Under the pieces are notes generated by a model. It saw only the letters and a program-made list of their open reading frames with translations, had not been told where the DNA came from and did no database searches. This document shows positions 1-8,180 of a stretch of 23,052 bases of DNA, one piece after another. Made by a program: the position numbers and the translations under genes. Positions within the stretch are counted from its first letter, which is position 1; each line of letters begins with the position of its first letter. This DNA is from an uncultured Prevotella sp. (GTDB taxonomy: Bacteria > Bacteroidota > Bacteroidia > Bacteroidales > Bacteroidaceae), in NCBI GenBank assembly GCA_934196725.1, contig CAKPWR010000043.1, forward strand, positions 1 through 23,052, in the 5' to 3' direction.

Positions 1-707
1 AGCCATCCCAAAGACAGAAATACATCGCCCGAACGGAAGGTCAAAGCCGACTTGATGCGCCAAGCCAGCCATTTTCCACCATGATTCCTCACGGTTCGGG
101 TAGTTGCATTACCATAAAGCTCATCTGTATAAGATGCAGGATGCCCCACACCTTGTGCATCCTTGATTTCAGTAAAAGATACCCTATCATTATAAAATGG
201 CGTGATGCAGAGTCCAGGCTCGCAATGCAGCATCAAGCCCGCAGTACGACGCCTACTCAACCACAAGGTAGGAGTACGAAAAGCCAAGCCTGGCGTCAGG
301 TTGATTTTAATAACCCTCTTCGGATCATATTCATCATCTTCATAACGTTCCATCAAGGGTCTATCCCCGTGGTTATCGTTCCATTCTATTCCACAGGAAA
401 CGCCTGCATAGGTCAGGGGATAATAGGCAAATGTCAACTCAACCATGTAGCTGTCTTCATTGGCATCACAAAGTCCGCCCGTAATACCAGCCACATAGCG
501 CAGCAGTTTGGTATCCTGCTTTAGCTTCATGCGATTGATCATCTCCACACGCTGTTCAAAAGTCATAGAATCCTTCACCGCTTTCACGGTATCATTCAAG
601 ATACTATAACCCGTATTCTTCTTCTGAACAGAAACGTCAGGACCTTGTGCCTTGCCGGCAATGGCAAAGCACAAGGCACCTAAAATGATAAAAAGACTTC
701 TTTTCAT
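1..707 (-). CDS. Outer-membrane/secreted protein of unknown function, 3' end outside the window
   Basis: An open frame runs from an ATG at 707 off the left edge with no stop, giving about 235 residues. The first 21 residues (MKRSLFIILGALCFAIAGKAQ) are a Sec signal peptide with a cleavage site after GKA. The mature part has alternating aromatic and polar stretches (for example LTFAYYPLTYAGVSCGIEW and LTFRSGDVFLSLGW) typical of outer-membrane beta-barrel strands. It starts 13 nt after the DUF4249 stop, with a GAGGAG-like sequence just before the ATG, so it is the fourth gene of the sigma factor / TonB receptor / DUF4249 unit. I do not recognise a named family. From context it is an accessory outer-membrane protein of that uptake locus, which is an inference. 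Confidence 0.75.
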   Translation of the reverse strand, partial: MKRSLFIILGALCFAIAGKAQGPDVSVQKKNTGYSILNDTVKAVKDSMTFEQRVEMINRMKLKQDTKLLRYVAGITGGLCDANEDSYMVELTFAYYPLTYAGVSCGIEWNDNHGDRPLMERYEDDEYDPKRVIKINLTPGLAFRTPTLWLSRRRTAGLMLHCEPGLCITPFYNDRVSFTEIKDAQGVGHPASYTDELYGNATTRTVRNHGGKWLAWRIKSALTFRSGDVFLSLGW

Positions 708-720
708 ACTCCTCACTTTT

Positions 721-1749
721 TTATTTGGTATATATTCCCTCATTCTCTTCATCACTAGAAGAGCTGAAGAACTTCGAAACAGAACTTATATTGTAGCCAG
801 CCACCACTCCGAAGCCTCCTTTTACATTAGAATAGGTAGGCGCAACCTGCATCAAGCCCACATCTGCCCAACTGTTGCTTTGCGCATCATTGATGCTCTT
901 GAGAAACCGGTAATATTCGGGAGTTACCTTATATAAATCCACTATATAAGAAAAACTATCATATGACTGACGATATGAATAAGAGTATGTATCCAGATGA
1001 AGTGTATAGGTCTTGCCATTTATCGTACGGTCATTGAAGATATAGGCATTACCAAAATACTCATAATCATCCATACCGAAATCATCATCCAGTTTCGACT
1101 TCTTGTTCAACAAGGGTTCATTGTCTGTCAGCAGCCCCAGATCACGGTTCATTTCTCGATTCTGTAGTCTGAGCTTCACCGAATAATAATCTTCCGAAGA
1201 AGGATTATCATGGAAAATGGCTTCTACCCTATCAATGGTTATCGAGTTATAGCCATCCGATGATTTCATTTCCAGTTTAACATCGCCCAACTCCACTCCA
1301 ACCTTCTCTGGGATATAAGTAGAAGCTGAAACAGATGAGAAATCCGATGCAGAAACCTGAAGACTGATTTGATCTCCAGCTTTCTGCTTGCCTGCCACAT
1401 AATACTGACCTACCAATTGTGAAAGTACAAAGGGGTTCGTGCTTCGGGTAAAGAGTTGAGCCTCTTCCTCGTTTGCGATACGTTTCACCGTTTGATCCAC
1501 ACCATTTACCTTATATATAATATGTGCATCTACCTTTTCGCGGGATAAGATGTCAACATTCCCCTTCACAGATGCCACCGGCAGACTCTTTGCCACACTG
1601 ACGAGCGTGGTATCACCTTCGGTAGGAAAGCAATACACCACCAGTCGGGAATGATCCTGCAGTTTTTGAATATCAAAATCATCTTTGCAGGAAACCAGCG
1701 CCAGGAACAAAAGCATGAGGCTAAATGCCTTATATATCATTGTTTTCAT
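721..1749 (-). CDS. DUF4249 family lipoprotein
   Basis: The 342-residue protein has a lipoprotein signal peptide with lipobox LVSC and Cys21 as the acylated residue, followed by KDDFD. The N-terminal part (SRLVVYCFPTEGDTTLVSVAKSLPV) matches the start of DUF4249, a Bacteroidota family in which a beta-sandwich-like region is followed by a mixed domain; the length fits the family. DUF4249 genes usually sit directly beside a TonB-dependent receptor, as here (58 nt after the receptor stop). By analogy with SusD-type partners it may be a surface or periplasmic partner of the receptor, but the substrate is unknown. The C-terminus ends in a Ser/Asp/Glu-rich tail (SSSSDEENEGIYTK). Confidence 0.85.
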   Translation of the reverse strand: MKTMIYKAFSLMLLFLALVSCKDDFDIQKLQDHSRLVVYCFPTEGDTTLVSVAKSLPVASVKGNVDILSREKVDAHIIYKVNGVDQTVKRIANEEEAQLFTRSTNPFVLSQLVGQYYVAGKQKAGDQISLQVSASDFSSVSASTYIPEKVGVELGDVKLEMKSSDGYNSITIDRVEAIFHDNPSSEDYYSVKLRLQNREMNRDLGLLTDNEPLLNKKSKLDDDFGMDDYEYFGNAYIFNDRTINGKTYTLHLDTYSYSYRQSYDSFSYIVDLYKVTPEYYRFLKSINDAQSNSWADVGLMQVAPTYSNVKGGFGVVAGYNISSVSKFFSSSSDEENEGIYTK

Positions 1750-1807
1750 TTGTATCTCTTTTTATCTTAACATAAAATTCTACATCTACTATTCACCATG
1801 CTATTCA

Positions 1808-4570
1808 TTAGAACTTGATGGTATAGCTGAACGAAGGAATGATTGGGACAAATCCCTTGTTCTTTGCCCTAAACTGCTTCGTTTTCTCATCGTAATCTAC
1901 CTTGACATACATCGAGTTCAGGTGACAATATGCATTATAGATGCTCAAGTTCCAGATGCGCTCATGACCATGCTTGGTAACATGATGGAAATCAAAGCCC
2001 AAGTCCAGACGATGATAAGCCGGCAAGGTCAGGTTGTTGGGAATGGCATAGACAAAAGATGCCGAATTCCACCAACCGCCAGGATATTGATTTCCACCAT
2101 CTGGCAAATCAGGAAGTGCTGCAATCTGAGTCGGAACGGTGGCATGATTGCCGGAATGATAACTCCACACCGCATAGCAGCTCACCTTCCTGTTGAAATC
2201 ATATCTCAAGGAAAGATTCAACTTATGGCGATTGTCATACTTGTCGTAATACCAGTCCTGATAGAACTCATCATACTTCCGCTTGTTCCAGGAAAGCGTA
2301 TAGGAACCGCTCAAGGTAAGATGATTAGTACGGTAAGTGGCATCTGCCTCCAAACCATAGAACAATCCCTTGCCATCCATCACCTGACTATCCCAATTCT
2401 CTGCCGGAGGTTCGATTCCCAGCCAACTGCTGTATTGCAGAAGATGCCTTGAGAGCTTGTAATAGCCTTCAAGCGATAAGATCCAGTGACGATTCGGCTG
2501 CGCATAGATGCCTGCCGCAATCTGATAAGAACGCATCGGCTTCAAGTCCTTGGTGGTTGGCACCCAATAATCAGTAGGCAAATCCAGATAACTGTTGGAT
2601 ATCTTATGCACATACTGAGTCATCTGCGTGAAAGAAGCCTTCAGCGATACGGCATTGCTCCACTGGTATTTCAGGGCGAAGCGAGGATCGATATTGAAGA
2701 AGTTCTTATCGCTGATATGAAACAATCCCAGATGGAAACCAGCATCCAGGCTCCATTTATCATTGAGATAGATTTCATCCTCCGCATACGCCGACCATTC
2801 ATGAGACACATGCCTATTGGCACTATTCACACGGATGGTATCCATCTCTGCACCACTTCCTGCTCCCACATAGTCAAGCTGCATCACCGTCTGTGGACGG
2901 AAGAGATGCATCGTGTAGTCGTGACCGAAGCGGATATGATGACGGGGATTCGGACGAAAATCGAAAGCCGTGCGATAACCGGCATCATAGATAGTAGAAG
3001 TATAGCCATGCTCCAAATGACTCCACACCCTTTCCTCCTGGGTTTTCGGATATATCTCCCTGTCATCATCCAGGGAATAAAGCTTGGAACGGTTATGGGA
3101 ATATACAGCCGTGAAGTTAGCAAAGAGCTTGGGCGAGAACAGATAATTCCAGTTCAAAGCCACATTGAAGTTTCCCCAGTTGAGCTGCGTCTTCGTTAAT
3201 TCCTTATTATATGAACTACCTTCATAATACCAATCCCCCTTGCTATCATCCAGGTCATCCTTCACGTCCCAACTGTCTTTTCCGTGATAGAGACTCAAGT
3301 CTATCTTCGAACGGTCACTGAACCGATGGGTTACCTTGGCATTCAGGTCCATGAAGTAATAGCCTATCGAAAGTTTATCGTCTGGCTCAGAGAAAGCCTT
3401 GGTCAAGGGACGGGACAGCAAATCCAACCAGGAACGGCGCATACCTATATTATAAGAGGTCTTGCCTTTCTGGATAGGTCCCTCAAACTGCACACTGGCA
3501 TCGAGCAGTCCAATGCGATAGGCACCATGAAACTGATTCATGTTTCCATCGGCTGTACGCACATCCACCACCGACGACAATCTTCCACCATATCGTGCAG
3601 GAAAGCCGCTCTTGTAGAAATCCACATTCTTCACCACATCGGCATTGAAACTGGAGAAAAGCCCCAGCGCATGATTCGTATCATAAAGCGGAGTACCATC
3701 TATCAGATAAAGGTTCTCATCACCATTGCCGCCATGCACATAGAGTCCGCTTGCCAACTCCTGTCCTTCTGCCACTCCACTCACACGCTGCAGGGTCTTC
3801 ACCACATCAGGCGAAGACATCAGGGCAAACTCGGTCTTGATATCCTTGTTCGAAAAGGAGCGCTTGCCGGTTTGCGTAGTAAGAAGCGGAGAGTTCAAGT
3901 CGCCATCTACCACCACCTCAGGCAGTTTACCATCAACACGGAGCGCCATATTATGATGCATATCTTTCGAAAGATTCAATTTTTCCACCTTGTCGGCATA
4001 GCCCACATACGAAAAGCGAAGCTGATGCTCACCTTCGGGCAGGGTAAGCGAAAAGAAACCATACTCATTGGTCGTTGTACCGATGCCATCCGTCAGATCA
4101 TAGATGGTGGCATTGATCAGCGATTCGCCACTCTCGTCACGGACGTATCCGCTGAGAGTGTGGCGACGCTGAACCTGCTGAACTTTGTGATTGATATTCG
4201 TGTAAGATGTTGATATTTGTTGTACGGGTTTTCGCTTCAATATCACATAGTTCGCATTGATAGTATATAGAATATGAGTTTTCTCGAAAAGCGCCTTCAG
4301 TGCCTTCTTCACCGAAAGATGCTGGATGTCGGGTCCATGATACTTGATGTTCAATTCCCCATCAAGCGAAGAATCATAGACGAAGTTGATTTTCCTGGTG
4401 CGATGCAGCCAATCCATCTGCTGACGGATGGTGGTAGAAGTCTGAGCCTCCACCATCATCTTCGGCGTGCCTGCCATCATCGGCGTGCCTGCCAACATTG
4501 GCGTTGGCAAGGCTAGAATTGAGAGTGCAAAAATAATCTCTTTACCTTTCATAACTGTACTTTTATTCAT
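1808..4570 (-). CDS. TonB-dependent receptor with STN and carboxypeptidase-regulatory-like domains
   Basis: About 920 residues from the ATG at 4570. The frame is open further, but only a TTG (4591) lies between it and the sigma-factor stop; a second ATG at 4552 is also possible and gives the tightest signal peptide (MKGKEIIFALSILALPTP). Domains in order, numbered from the ATG at 4570: signal peptide with an 18-bp coding repeat; STN domain (about 45-115); carboxypeptidase-D regulatory-like beta-sandwich (about 138-212, HTLSGYVRDESGESLINATI); plug domain (about 235-345, with YLIDGTPLYDTNHALG and GFPARYGGRLSSVVDVR); then a 22-strand-type barrel ending in PSFSYTIKF with a terminal Phe. An STN domain is the part that normally signals to a FecR-like anti-sigma factor, and an ECF sigma gene lies immediately upstream. 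The transported substrate cannot be told from the sequence. Confidence 0.93.
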   Translation of the reverse strand: MNKSTVMKGKEIIFALSILALPTPMLAGTPMMAGTPKMMVEAQTSTTIRQQMDWLHRTRKINFVYDSSLDGELNIKYHGPDIQHLSVKKALKALFEKTHILYTINANYVILKRKPVQQISTSYTNINHKVQQVQRRHTLSGYVRDESGESLINATIYDLTDGIGTTTNEYGFFSLTLPEGEHQLRFSYVGYADKVEKLNLSKDMHHNMALRVDGKLPEVVVDGDLNSPLLTTQTGKRSFSNKDIKTEFALMSSPDVVKTLQRVSGVAEGQELASGLYVHGGNGDENLYLIDGTPLYDTNHALGLFSSFNADVVKNVDFYKSGFPARYGGRLSSVVDVRTADGNMNQFHGAYRIGLLDASVQFEGPIQKGKTSYNIGMRRSWLDLLSRPLTKAFSEPDDKLSIGYYFMDLNAKVTHRFSDRSKIDLSLYHGKDSWDVKDDLDDSKGDWYYEGSSYNKELTKTQLNWGNFNVALNWNYLFSPKLFANFTAVYSHNRSKLYSLDDDREIYPKTQEERVWSHLEHGYTSTIYDAGYRTAFDFRPNPRHHIRFGHDYTMHLFRPQTVMQLDYVGAGSGAEMDTIRVNSANRHVSHEWSAYAEDEIYLNDKWSLDAGFHLGLFHISDKNFFNIDPRFALKYQWSNAVSLKASFTQMTQYVHKISNSYLDLPTDYWVPTTKDLKPMRSYQIAAGIYAQPNRHWILSLEGYYKLSRHLLQYSSWLGIEPPAENWDSQVMDGKGLFYGLEADATYRTNHLTLSGSYTLSWNKRKYDEFYQDWYYDKYDNRHKLNLSLRYDFNRKVSCYAVWSYHSGNHATVPTQIAALPDLPDGGNQYPGGWWNSASFVYAIPNNLTLPAYHRLDLGFDFHHVTKHGHERIWNLSIYNAYCHLNSMYVKVDYDEKTKQFRAKNKGFVPIIPSFSYTIKF
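4451..4504 (-). repeat. 18-bp in-frame tandem repeat at the end of the receptor signal peptide
   Basis: Three consecutive 18-bp units encode TPMLAG, TPMMAG and TPKMMV. The first two are nearly identical at DNA level (unit of the form GGCACGCCGATGATGGCA); the third is more diverged. They lie at the C-terminal end of the hydrophobic signal sequence, just before the STN domain. Gain or loss of a unit keeps the frame and would change the length of the signal-peptide region. Confidence 0.75.
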
Positions 4571-4594
4571 TATTTTACTGCTATAACGCAAGAA

Positions 4595-5116
4595 TTACAG
4601 AATCCCCCCATGGATGAAAGGTAAAATATAGAAAAAATCTGCAAGAAAATCCTCTTTCTTGCCTCGCAAGGTCTTTAAAGCCTTGGAAATCTGATGTTCC
4701 ACGGTCTTTTCCGACAGGCTCAGTTCCTCGGCAATCTCTCGATAAGTCATACCGTCACGCTTGCTCATCAGGAAGATTTCCCTGCATCGCTCGGGTAATT
4801 GCTCGATAGCCGTCCACAGTTCCGCCTCCCGGAAAGAACTTTCCTGCGCCTGATTATCAGAGATTGTGCCGCTCAAGTCAGAAGGAGAAATCTCCGTATC
4901 TATCGGAGACTGGCGGCGCAACCGGTCGATGCAGGCATTGCGCACAGAGGTGTATAAGAAAGCCTTGATGTTTGCCGGCATGATGCTCCTGCTTATCAAT
5001 TTCACAAAACAATCCTGCACTACATCTTCAGCCTCATCGATATCATGCAGATAATGAGTGGCATAAAGACATAGTGGGCGATAATACTGCTGAAATATCA
5101 AGTCTATCTCTTGCAT
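4595..5116 (-). CDS. ECF-type RNA polymerase sigma-70 factor (Bacteroidota FecI-like)
   Basis: 173 residues. Region sigma-2 is at about 8-70 (YRPLCLYATHYLHDIDEAEDVVQDCFVKL, then NIKAFLYTSVRNACIDRLRR). Region sigma-4 is at about 100-153, with LPERCREIFLMSKRDGMTYREIAEELSLSEKTVEHQISKAL forming the helix-turn-helix that reads the -35 element. The protein ends with a hydrophobic tail (FFYILPFIHGGIL), a feature seen in many Bacteroidota ECF factors of this type. It is followed after about 24 nt by the TonB receptor, so its likely role is transcription of that receptor unit. No anti-sigma (FecR) gene is between them or elsewhere in the window. I see no clean TAnnTTTG box upstream, so its own promoter may be of a different class. 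Confidence 0.93.
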   Translation of the reverse strand: MQEIDLIFQQYYRPLCLYATHYLHDIDEAEDVVQDCFVKLISRSIMPANIKAFLYTSVRNACIDRLRRQSPIDTEISPSDLSGTISDNQAQESSFREAELWTAIEQLPERCREIFLMSKRDGMTYREIAEELSLSEKTVEHQISKALKTLRGKKEDFLADFFYILPFIHGGIL

Positions 5117-5152
5117 AAACCTTTTCTACCTAAACTAAACTCTTATATAACA

Positions 5153-5192
5153 AAATAACCCTCCAAATCCGCAAAGACCTGAAGGGTTATTT
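5153..5192 (-). terminator. Probable terminator downstream of tRNA-Gln
   Basis: Perfect 10-bp inverted repeat AAATAACCCT (5153-5162) and AGGGTTATTT (5183-5192) with a 20-nt loop, beginning 9 nt past the tRNA 3' end on the minus strand and followed there by TTGTTATAT. The stem is AT-rich at its base and the T-tract is short, so it may be leaky and let some transcription continue into the sigma gene. Confidence 0.55.
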
Positions 5193-5201
5193 CATAATCT
5201 G

Positions 5202-5272
5202 TTGTCCCAGGCGGATTCGAACCACCACTGACAGAACCAAAAACTGTAGTGCTACCATTACACCATAGGACA
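5202..5272 (-). tRNA. tRNA-Gln (anticodon UUG)
   Basis: Read on the minus strand, the 71-nt sequence folds as a cloverleaf: acceptor TGTCCTA with TGGGACA, D-stem GTGT with GCAC, anticodon stem ACAGT with TCTGT (the innermost pair is T-T), loop TTTTGGT giving anticodon TTG, 4-nt variable loop CAGT, and T-arm GGTGG-TTCGAAT-CCGCC. The discriminator is A. The CCA end is not encoded; the genome continues with CAG. It lies between tyrS and the sigma factor gene with its own probable promoter. Confidence 0.95.
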
Positions 5273-5285
5273 AGCAAATCGAATG

Positions 5286-5317
5286 CAAAGGTAGTGGATT
5301 TTTTCTCCACTACCAAA
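5286..5317 (-). promoter_or_regulatory. Bacteroidota-type promoter for tRNA-Gln
   Basis: On the minus strand TTTG (5317-5314) is followed by a 20-nt spacer and TACCTTTG (5293-5286), a full match to the Bacteroidota -33 TTTG / -7 TAnnTTTG pattern. The -7 box ends 13 nt before the tRNA 5' end, which leaves a short leader. The spacer is almost completely filled by a 9-bp inverted repeat. Confidence 0.7.
5290..5314 (-). terminator. Hairpin after tyrS, possible weak terminator
   Basis: Perfect 9-bp inverted repeat GGTAGTGGA (5290-5298) and TCCACTACC (5306-5314) with a 7-nt loop, starting about 25 nt past the tyrS stop. In the transcript it is followed only by TTTGCATTCG, a poor U-tract. It coincides with the spacer of the tRNA-Gln promoter, so it may serve as both the tyrS mRNA 3' end and a promoter element. 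Confidence 0.45.
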
Positions 5318-5338
5318 TATTTTCAATACTTTTAACGA

Positions 5339-6640
5339 TTACTTAACGGTAATCAAGAAGTAGTTCTTCTTACCTTTCTGAACCAAAAGATACTTGCCGT
5401 CAATCAGGTCATCAGCAGTGATTACCTGGTCGAAAGCAGCGAGCTTCTCCTTGTTGAGTGAAACGCCACCACCCTTAACGAGCTTGCGCATCTCGCTCTT
5501 ACTTGGGAAGATCTGCATACCTTCCTGGTTGAAGAGGTCAACAGCTGTACCACCGAGCAAGTTCTTGTCGAGATCGTAGTGAGGTACATTAGCGAAAACA
5601 TCGTTCAATGTTGCCTCATCGAGCTGTGCCAGGTTCTCCTTGGTAGCCTTACCGAAGAGAATGTTGCTGGCTGCGATAGCCATATCCAAATCCTCCTGAG
5701 AGTGAACCATTACGGTAACCTCCTCAGCCAGACGCTTCTGGAGTACACGGCGACCTGGATCCTGCTTGTGCTCCTCTACGAGGGCATCGATAGTCTCCTT
5801 ATCGAGGTCGGTAAAGATCTTGATATACTTCTCAGCATCATCATCGCTTACGTTCAACCAGAACTGGTAGAAAGCATAAGGAGTAGTACGGTTACGATCC
5901 AACCAGATGTTACCGCTCTCTGTCTTACCGAACTTCTTGCCGTCTGCCTTGGTAATCAATGGGCAAGTGAGGCAGAAGCACTCTGCGTCGTTACCCAATG
6001 TACGGTGAATCAACTCAGTACCGGTAGTCATGTTACCCCACTGGTCGTTACCACCCAACTGGAGGCGCACGCCATACTTCTCATACTGATAGAGGAAGTC
6101 GTAGCCCTGGAGCAACTGATAGGTGAACTCAGTGAAAGACAAGCCGTCACGAGCCTCACCATTCAAGCGCTTCTGCACGCTATCCTTTGCCATCATATAG
6201 TTTACAGTGATGTGCTTACCAACCACACGAGCGAAATCGAGGAAGGTGAAGTCCTTCATCCAGTCGTAGTTGTTCACCAACTCCGCCTTGTTAGGCTCAT
6301 TGCCATCGAAGTCGAGGAACTTAGATACCTGCTTCTTGATAGCTTCCTGGTTATGATAGAGAGTCTCTGAATCGAGAAGATTGCGCTCCTGGCTCTTGCC
6401 AGAAGGGTCGCCAATCATACCTGTAGCACCTCCCACGAGGAGATAAGGCTTATGGCCACAACGCTGCAAGTGGCGCAACATCATGATACCACAAAGGTGA
6501 CCGATGTGCAGAGAGTCTGCAGTAGGGTCGGTTCCGAGATAGGCAGACACCATGTGGGTGTTGAGATATTCCTCAGTACCTGGCATTATCTGCGCCAGCA
6601 TACCACGCCATTTCAATTCTTCAACAAAATTTTTTGCCAT
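5339..6640 (-). CDS. tyrS: Tyrosyl-tRNA synthetase
   Basis: Charges tRNA-Tyr with tyrosine in the cytoplasm. 433 residues, usual for the bacterial class Ic enzyme. The ATP-binding HIGH motif is at 45-48 (SLHIGHLCG) and the KMSKS-type loop appears as KFGKT at 236-240. The tyrosine pocket region YQLLQGYDF (about 174-182) and LGGNDQWGN (about 195-203) are present. The C-terminal 70 or so residues ([19 protein letters not shown]...[13 protein letters not shown]) form the S4 RNA-binding domain. It is the last gene of the metK-DUF4271-hemD-rnpA-yidD-tyrS series. The gap to yidD is 63 nt and AT-rich, without a recognisable TAnnTTTG box. Confidence 0.98.
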   Translation of the reverse strand: MAKNFVEELKWRGMLAQIMPGTEEYLNTHMVSAYLGTDPTADSLHIGHLCGIMMLRHLQRCGHKPYLLVGGATGMIGDPSGKSQERNLLDSETLYHNQEAIKKQVSKFLDFDGNEPNKAELVNNYDWMKDFTFLDFARVVGKHITVNYMMAKDSVQKRLNGEARDGLSFTEFTYQLLQGYDFLYQYEKYGVRLQLGGNDQWGNMTTGTELIHRTLGNDAECFCLTCPLITKADGKKFGKTESGNIWLDRNRTTPYAFYQFWLNVSDDDAEKYIKIFTDLDKETIDALVEEHKQDPGRRVLQKRLAEEVTVMVHSQEDLDMAIAASNILFGKATKENLAQLDEATLNDVFANVPHYDLDKNLLGGTAVDLFNQEGMQIFPSKSEMRKLVKGGGVSLNKEKLAAFDQVITADDLIDGKYLLVQKGKKNYFLITVK

Positions 6641-6703
6641 CGAATGTGATTTCTTTATATATTATATAATATGTATATGGGGCCCAACGATACAGTCGGA
6701 AAC

Positions 6704-6958
6704 TTACGGCACGGGGTCATAGCCCGAACCACCCCACGGGTTGCATCTCAAGATACGCCATATAGCCAAAGCAAGTCCTTTGAAAGGACCATGCTTCAGA
6801 ATGGCTTGTCTCGCATATTCTGAGCAAGTGGGCTGAAAGCGGCATGATGGTGGCGTATAAGGGGTTATGCACTTCTGATAGAAGATGATTGGTAGCAACA
6901 ATCCCCACATCAATGCTTTTTTTATTCCAAGCATTAAAGAATGCAATAACTTTCTCAT
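6704..6958 (-). CDS. yidD: Membrane protein insertion efficiency factor YidD
   Basis: Small 84-residue membrane-associated protein thought to assist YidC-dependent insertion of inner-membrane proteins. It shows the family signature: an N-terminal amphipathic or hydrophobic segment (about 8-27), [23 protein letters not shown] (27-49) with three conserved Cys, and the C-terminal [17 protein letters not shown]. The start codon overlaps the rnpA stop by 4 nt (ATGA), the usual translational coupling of rnpA and yidD across bacteria. Confidence 0.97.
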   Translation of the reverse strand: MRKLLHSLMLGIKKALMWGLLLPIIFYQKCITPYTPPSCRFQPTCSEYARQAILKHGPFKGLALAIWRILRCNPWGGSGYDPVP

Positions 6959-7404
6959 AAACTTGGCTCAGCACAAGATGATTCCGTCACTTCCATTTCA
7001 TTTTGCAATTTCTCAGTCAATCGCTTCATCTGCTGCTGCATTTTGGCATTGATTTCAGCCGATTCATGCAATTTGCTATCTTGCCAAATGAAAGCCACAA
7101 GCAATTGCTTACCCGGCAGTTCCCTCATCTGTGATTCCAAAGCTATCTTGTTATAGCGAAAAGCTTCCCTTATTTGTCGCTTCACTCTATTACGTTTCAC
7201 AGCTCGCTTAAAAAAGCGTTTGGAAACACTGATCAGCACCTGCACCGACTGCTCCTGCTCTTCATTTTTGTCTACCAGTAAATATACCATTCGTATAGGC
7301 CATGCCGTCATAGCCTTGGCATGTCCCTTAAAGAGCTGATCTATCAGCAAATGCTTGCATAGATGCTCGTTTTTTCCGAATGTGTATATTCCTTGATCTG
7401 ACAT
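6955..7404 (-). CDS. rnpA: Ribonuclease P protein component
   Basis: Protein cofactor of RNase P, which trims tRNA 5' leaders. 149 residues with the diagnostic basic RNR segment [21 protein letters not shown] (about 62-82) and the N-terminal pattern [19 protein letters not shown]. It is a little longer than the E. coli protein (119) because of a charged C-terminal extension (about 120-149, Gln/Glu/Lys rich). It lies 20 nt downstream of hemD and overlaps yidD. The rpmH partner found in many phyla is absent here, as usual for Bacteroidota. Confidence 0.95.
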   Translation of the reverse strand: MSDQGIYTFGKNEHLCKHLLIDQLFKGHAKAMTAWPIRMVYLLVDKNEEQEQSVQVLISVSKRFFKRAVKRNRVKRQIREAFRYNKIALESQMRELPGKQLLVAFIWQDSKLHESAEINAKMQQQMKRLTEKLQNEMEVTESSCAEPSL

Positions 7405-7424
7405 ATTTACAATTCTCTAATATT

Positions 7425-8174
7425 CTATTTATTATGACGTTTCAGATAATCTTTCAACGCTCCTGTCATAGAAGGGAATTCCTTAGTAGGAGCCTCTAAG
7501 TCAAGGCGTAGATTCTCATCTGCCACAGTCTTGGCTGTAGCTGGTCCAAAAGCAGCCAAGGCAATATTGCCCTGTTCAAACTTAGGGAAATTCTTCTTAA
7601 GAGCCTTTACACCTGTTGGACTGAAGAAAACCATCATGTCATAGTCGAAGTTCTTGATCTCCTCTTCAGTAAAATCATTACTTACAGTACGATACATCAC
7701 ACACTCTGTGTGCTTCAACTTCTTCTCATCAAGCAAGTCCTTGATATCATCATTGTGAACGCAGCTCAATGGAACGAGATACTTTTCTGTCTTATGGCGA
7801 GCCATCTGTGCCATCAAACCATCAATCTTACCTGTATCGCCAAAGAAAACCTTGCGCTTACGATACTGCACGTACTTTTGGATGTAGAGCGCAATCGTCT
7901 CGATGACACAAAAGTATTTCATGTCTTCAGGGATGGTAATGCGCATTTCTTTTGCCAACTTAAAATAGTTGTCTACTGCATGGCGTGATGTAAATACCAC
8001 AGCAGTATAGTCTAACAGATTAATCTTCTGCTGACGGAATTCCTTAGCTGTAAGTCCCTCAACCTTAAAGAATGGGCGGAAAACACATTCCACTCCGAAT
8101 TCTTTTTCAATATCAAAATAAGGAGACTTCTCACTTGCTGGTTTGGGTTGAGAAACTAAAATCTTCTTTACCAT
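7425..8174 (-). CDS. hemD: Uroporphyrinogen-III synthase (HemD family)
   Basis: Predicted to close and isomerise hydroxymethylbilane to uroporphyrinogen III in tetrapyrrole synthesis. 249 residues; the two-lobed fold is suggested by the repeated Rossmann-like strands YTAVVFTSRHAVDNYF (about 57-72) and DYDMMVFFSPTGVKALKKNF (about 176-195), which are the most conserved family blocks, and by LAAFGPATAKTV near 206-217. Start ATG at 8174, 6 nt after the DUF4271 stop. The enzyme family is poorly conserved in sequence, so the assignment rests on these blocks and on the known Bacteroidota hemD-rnpA-yidD order. Confidence 0.85.
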   Translation of the reverse strand: MVKKILVSQPKPASEKSPYFDIEKEFGVECVFRPFFKVEGLTAKEFRQQKINLLDYTAVVFTSRHAVDNYFKLAKEMRITIPEDMKYFCVIETIALYIQKYVQYRKRKVFFGDTGKIDGLMAQMARHKTEKYLVPLSCVHNDDIKDLLDEKKLKHTECVMYRTVSNDFTEEEIKNFDYDMMVFFSPTGVKALKKNFPKFEQGNIALAAFGPATAKTVADENLRLDLEAPTKEFPSMTGALKDYLKRHNK

Positions 8175-8180
8175 TTTGTC

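Noticed and set aside
1685..2452. Plus-strand open frame of 255 codons across the receptor-DUF4249 boundary
   Set aside because: It lies opposite two well-supported genes and shows no domain or initiation signal.
3284..4213. Long open frame (309 codons) on the plus strand opposite the TonB receptor
   Set aside because: The minus-strand frame encodes clear STN, plug and barrel domains. The antisense product has no recognisable domain and is a mirror of receptor codon use.
5160..5192. Promoter for the sigma factor gene from GGTCTTTGCGG in the terminator loop
   Set aside because: Only six of eight positions fit TAnnTTTG, there is no TTTG at -33, and the sequence lies within the tRNA terminator.
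5579..6370. Plus-strand open frame of 263 codons inside tyrS
   Set aside because: It is antisense to a complete, highly conserved synthetase; no independent coding evidence.
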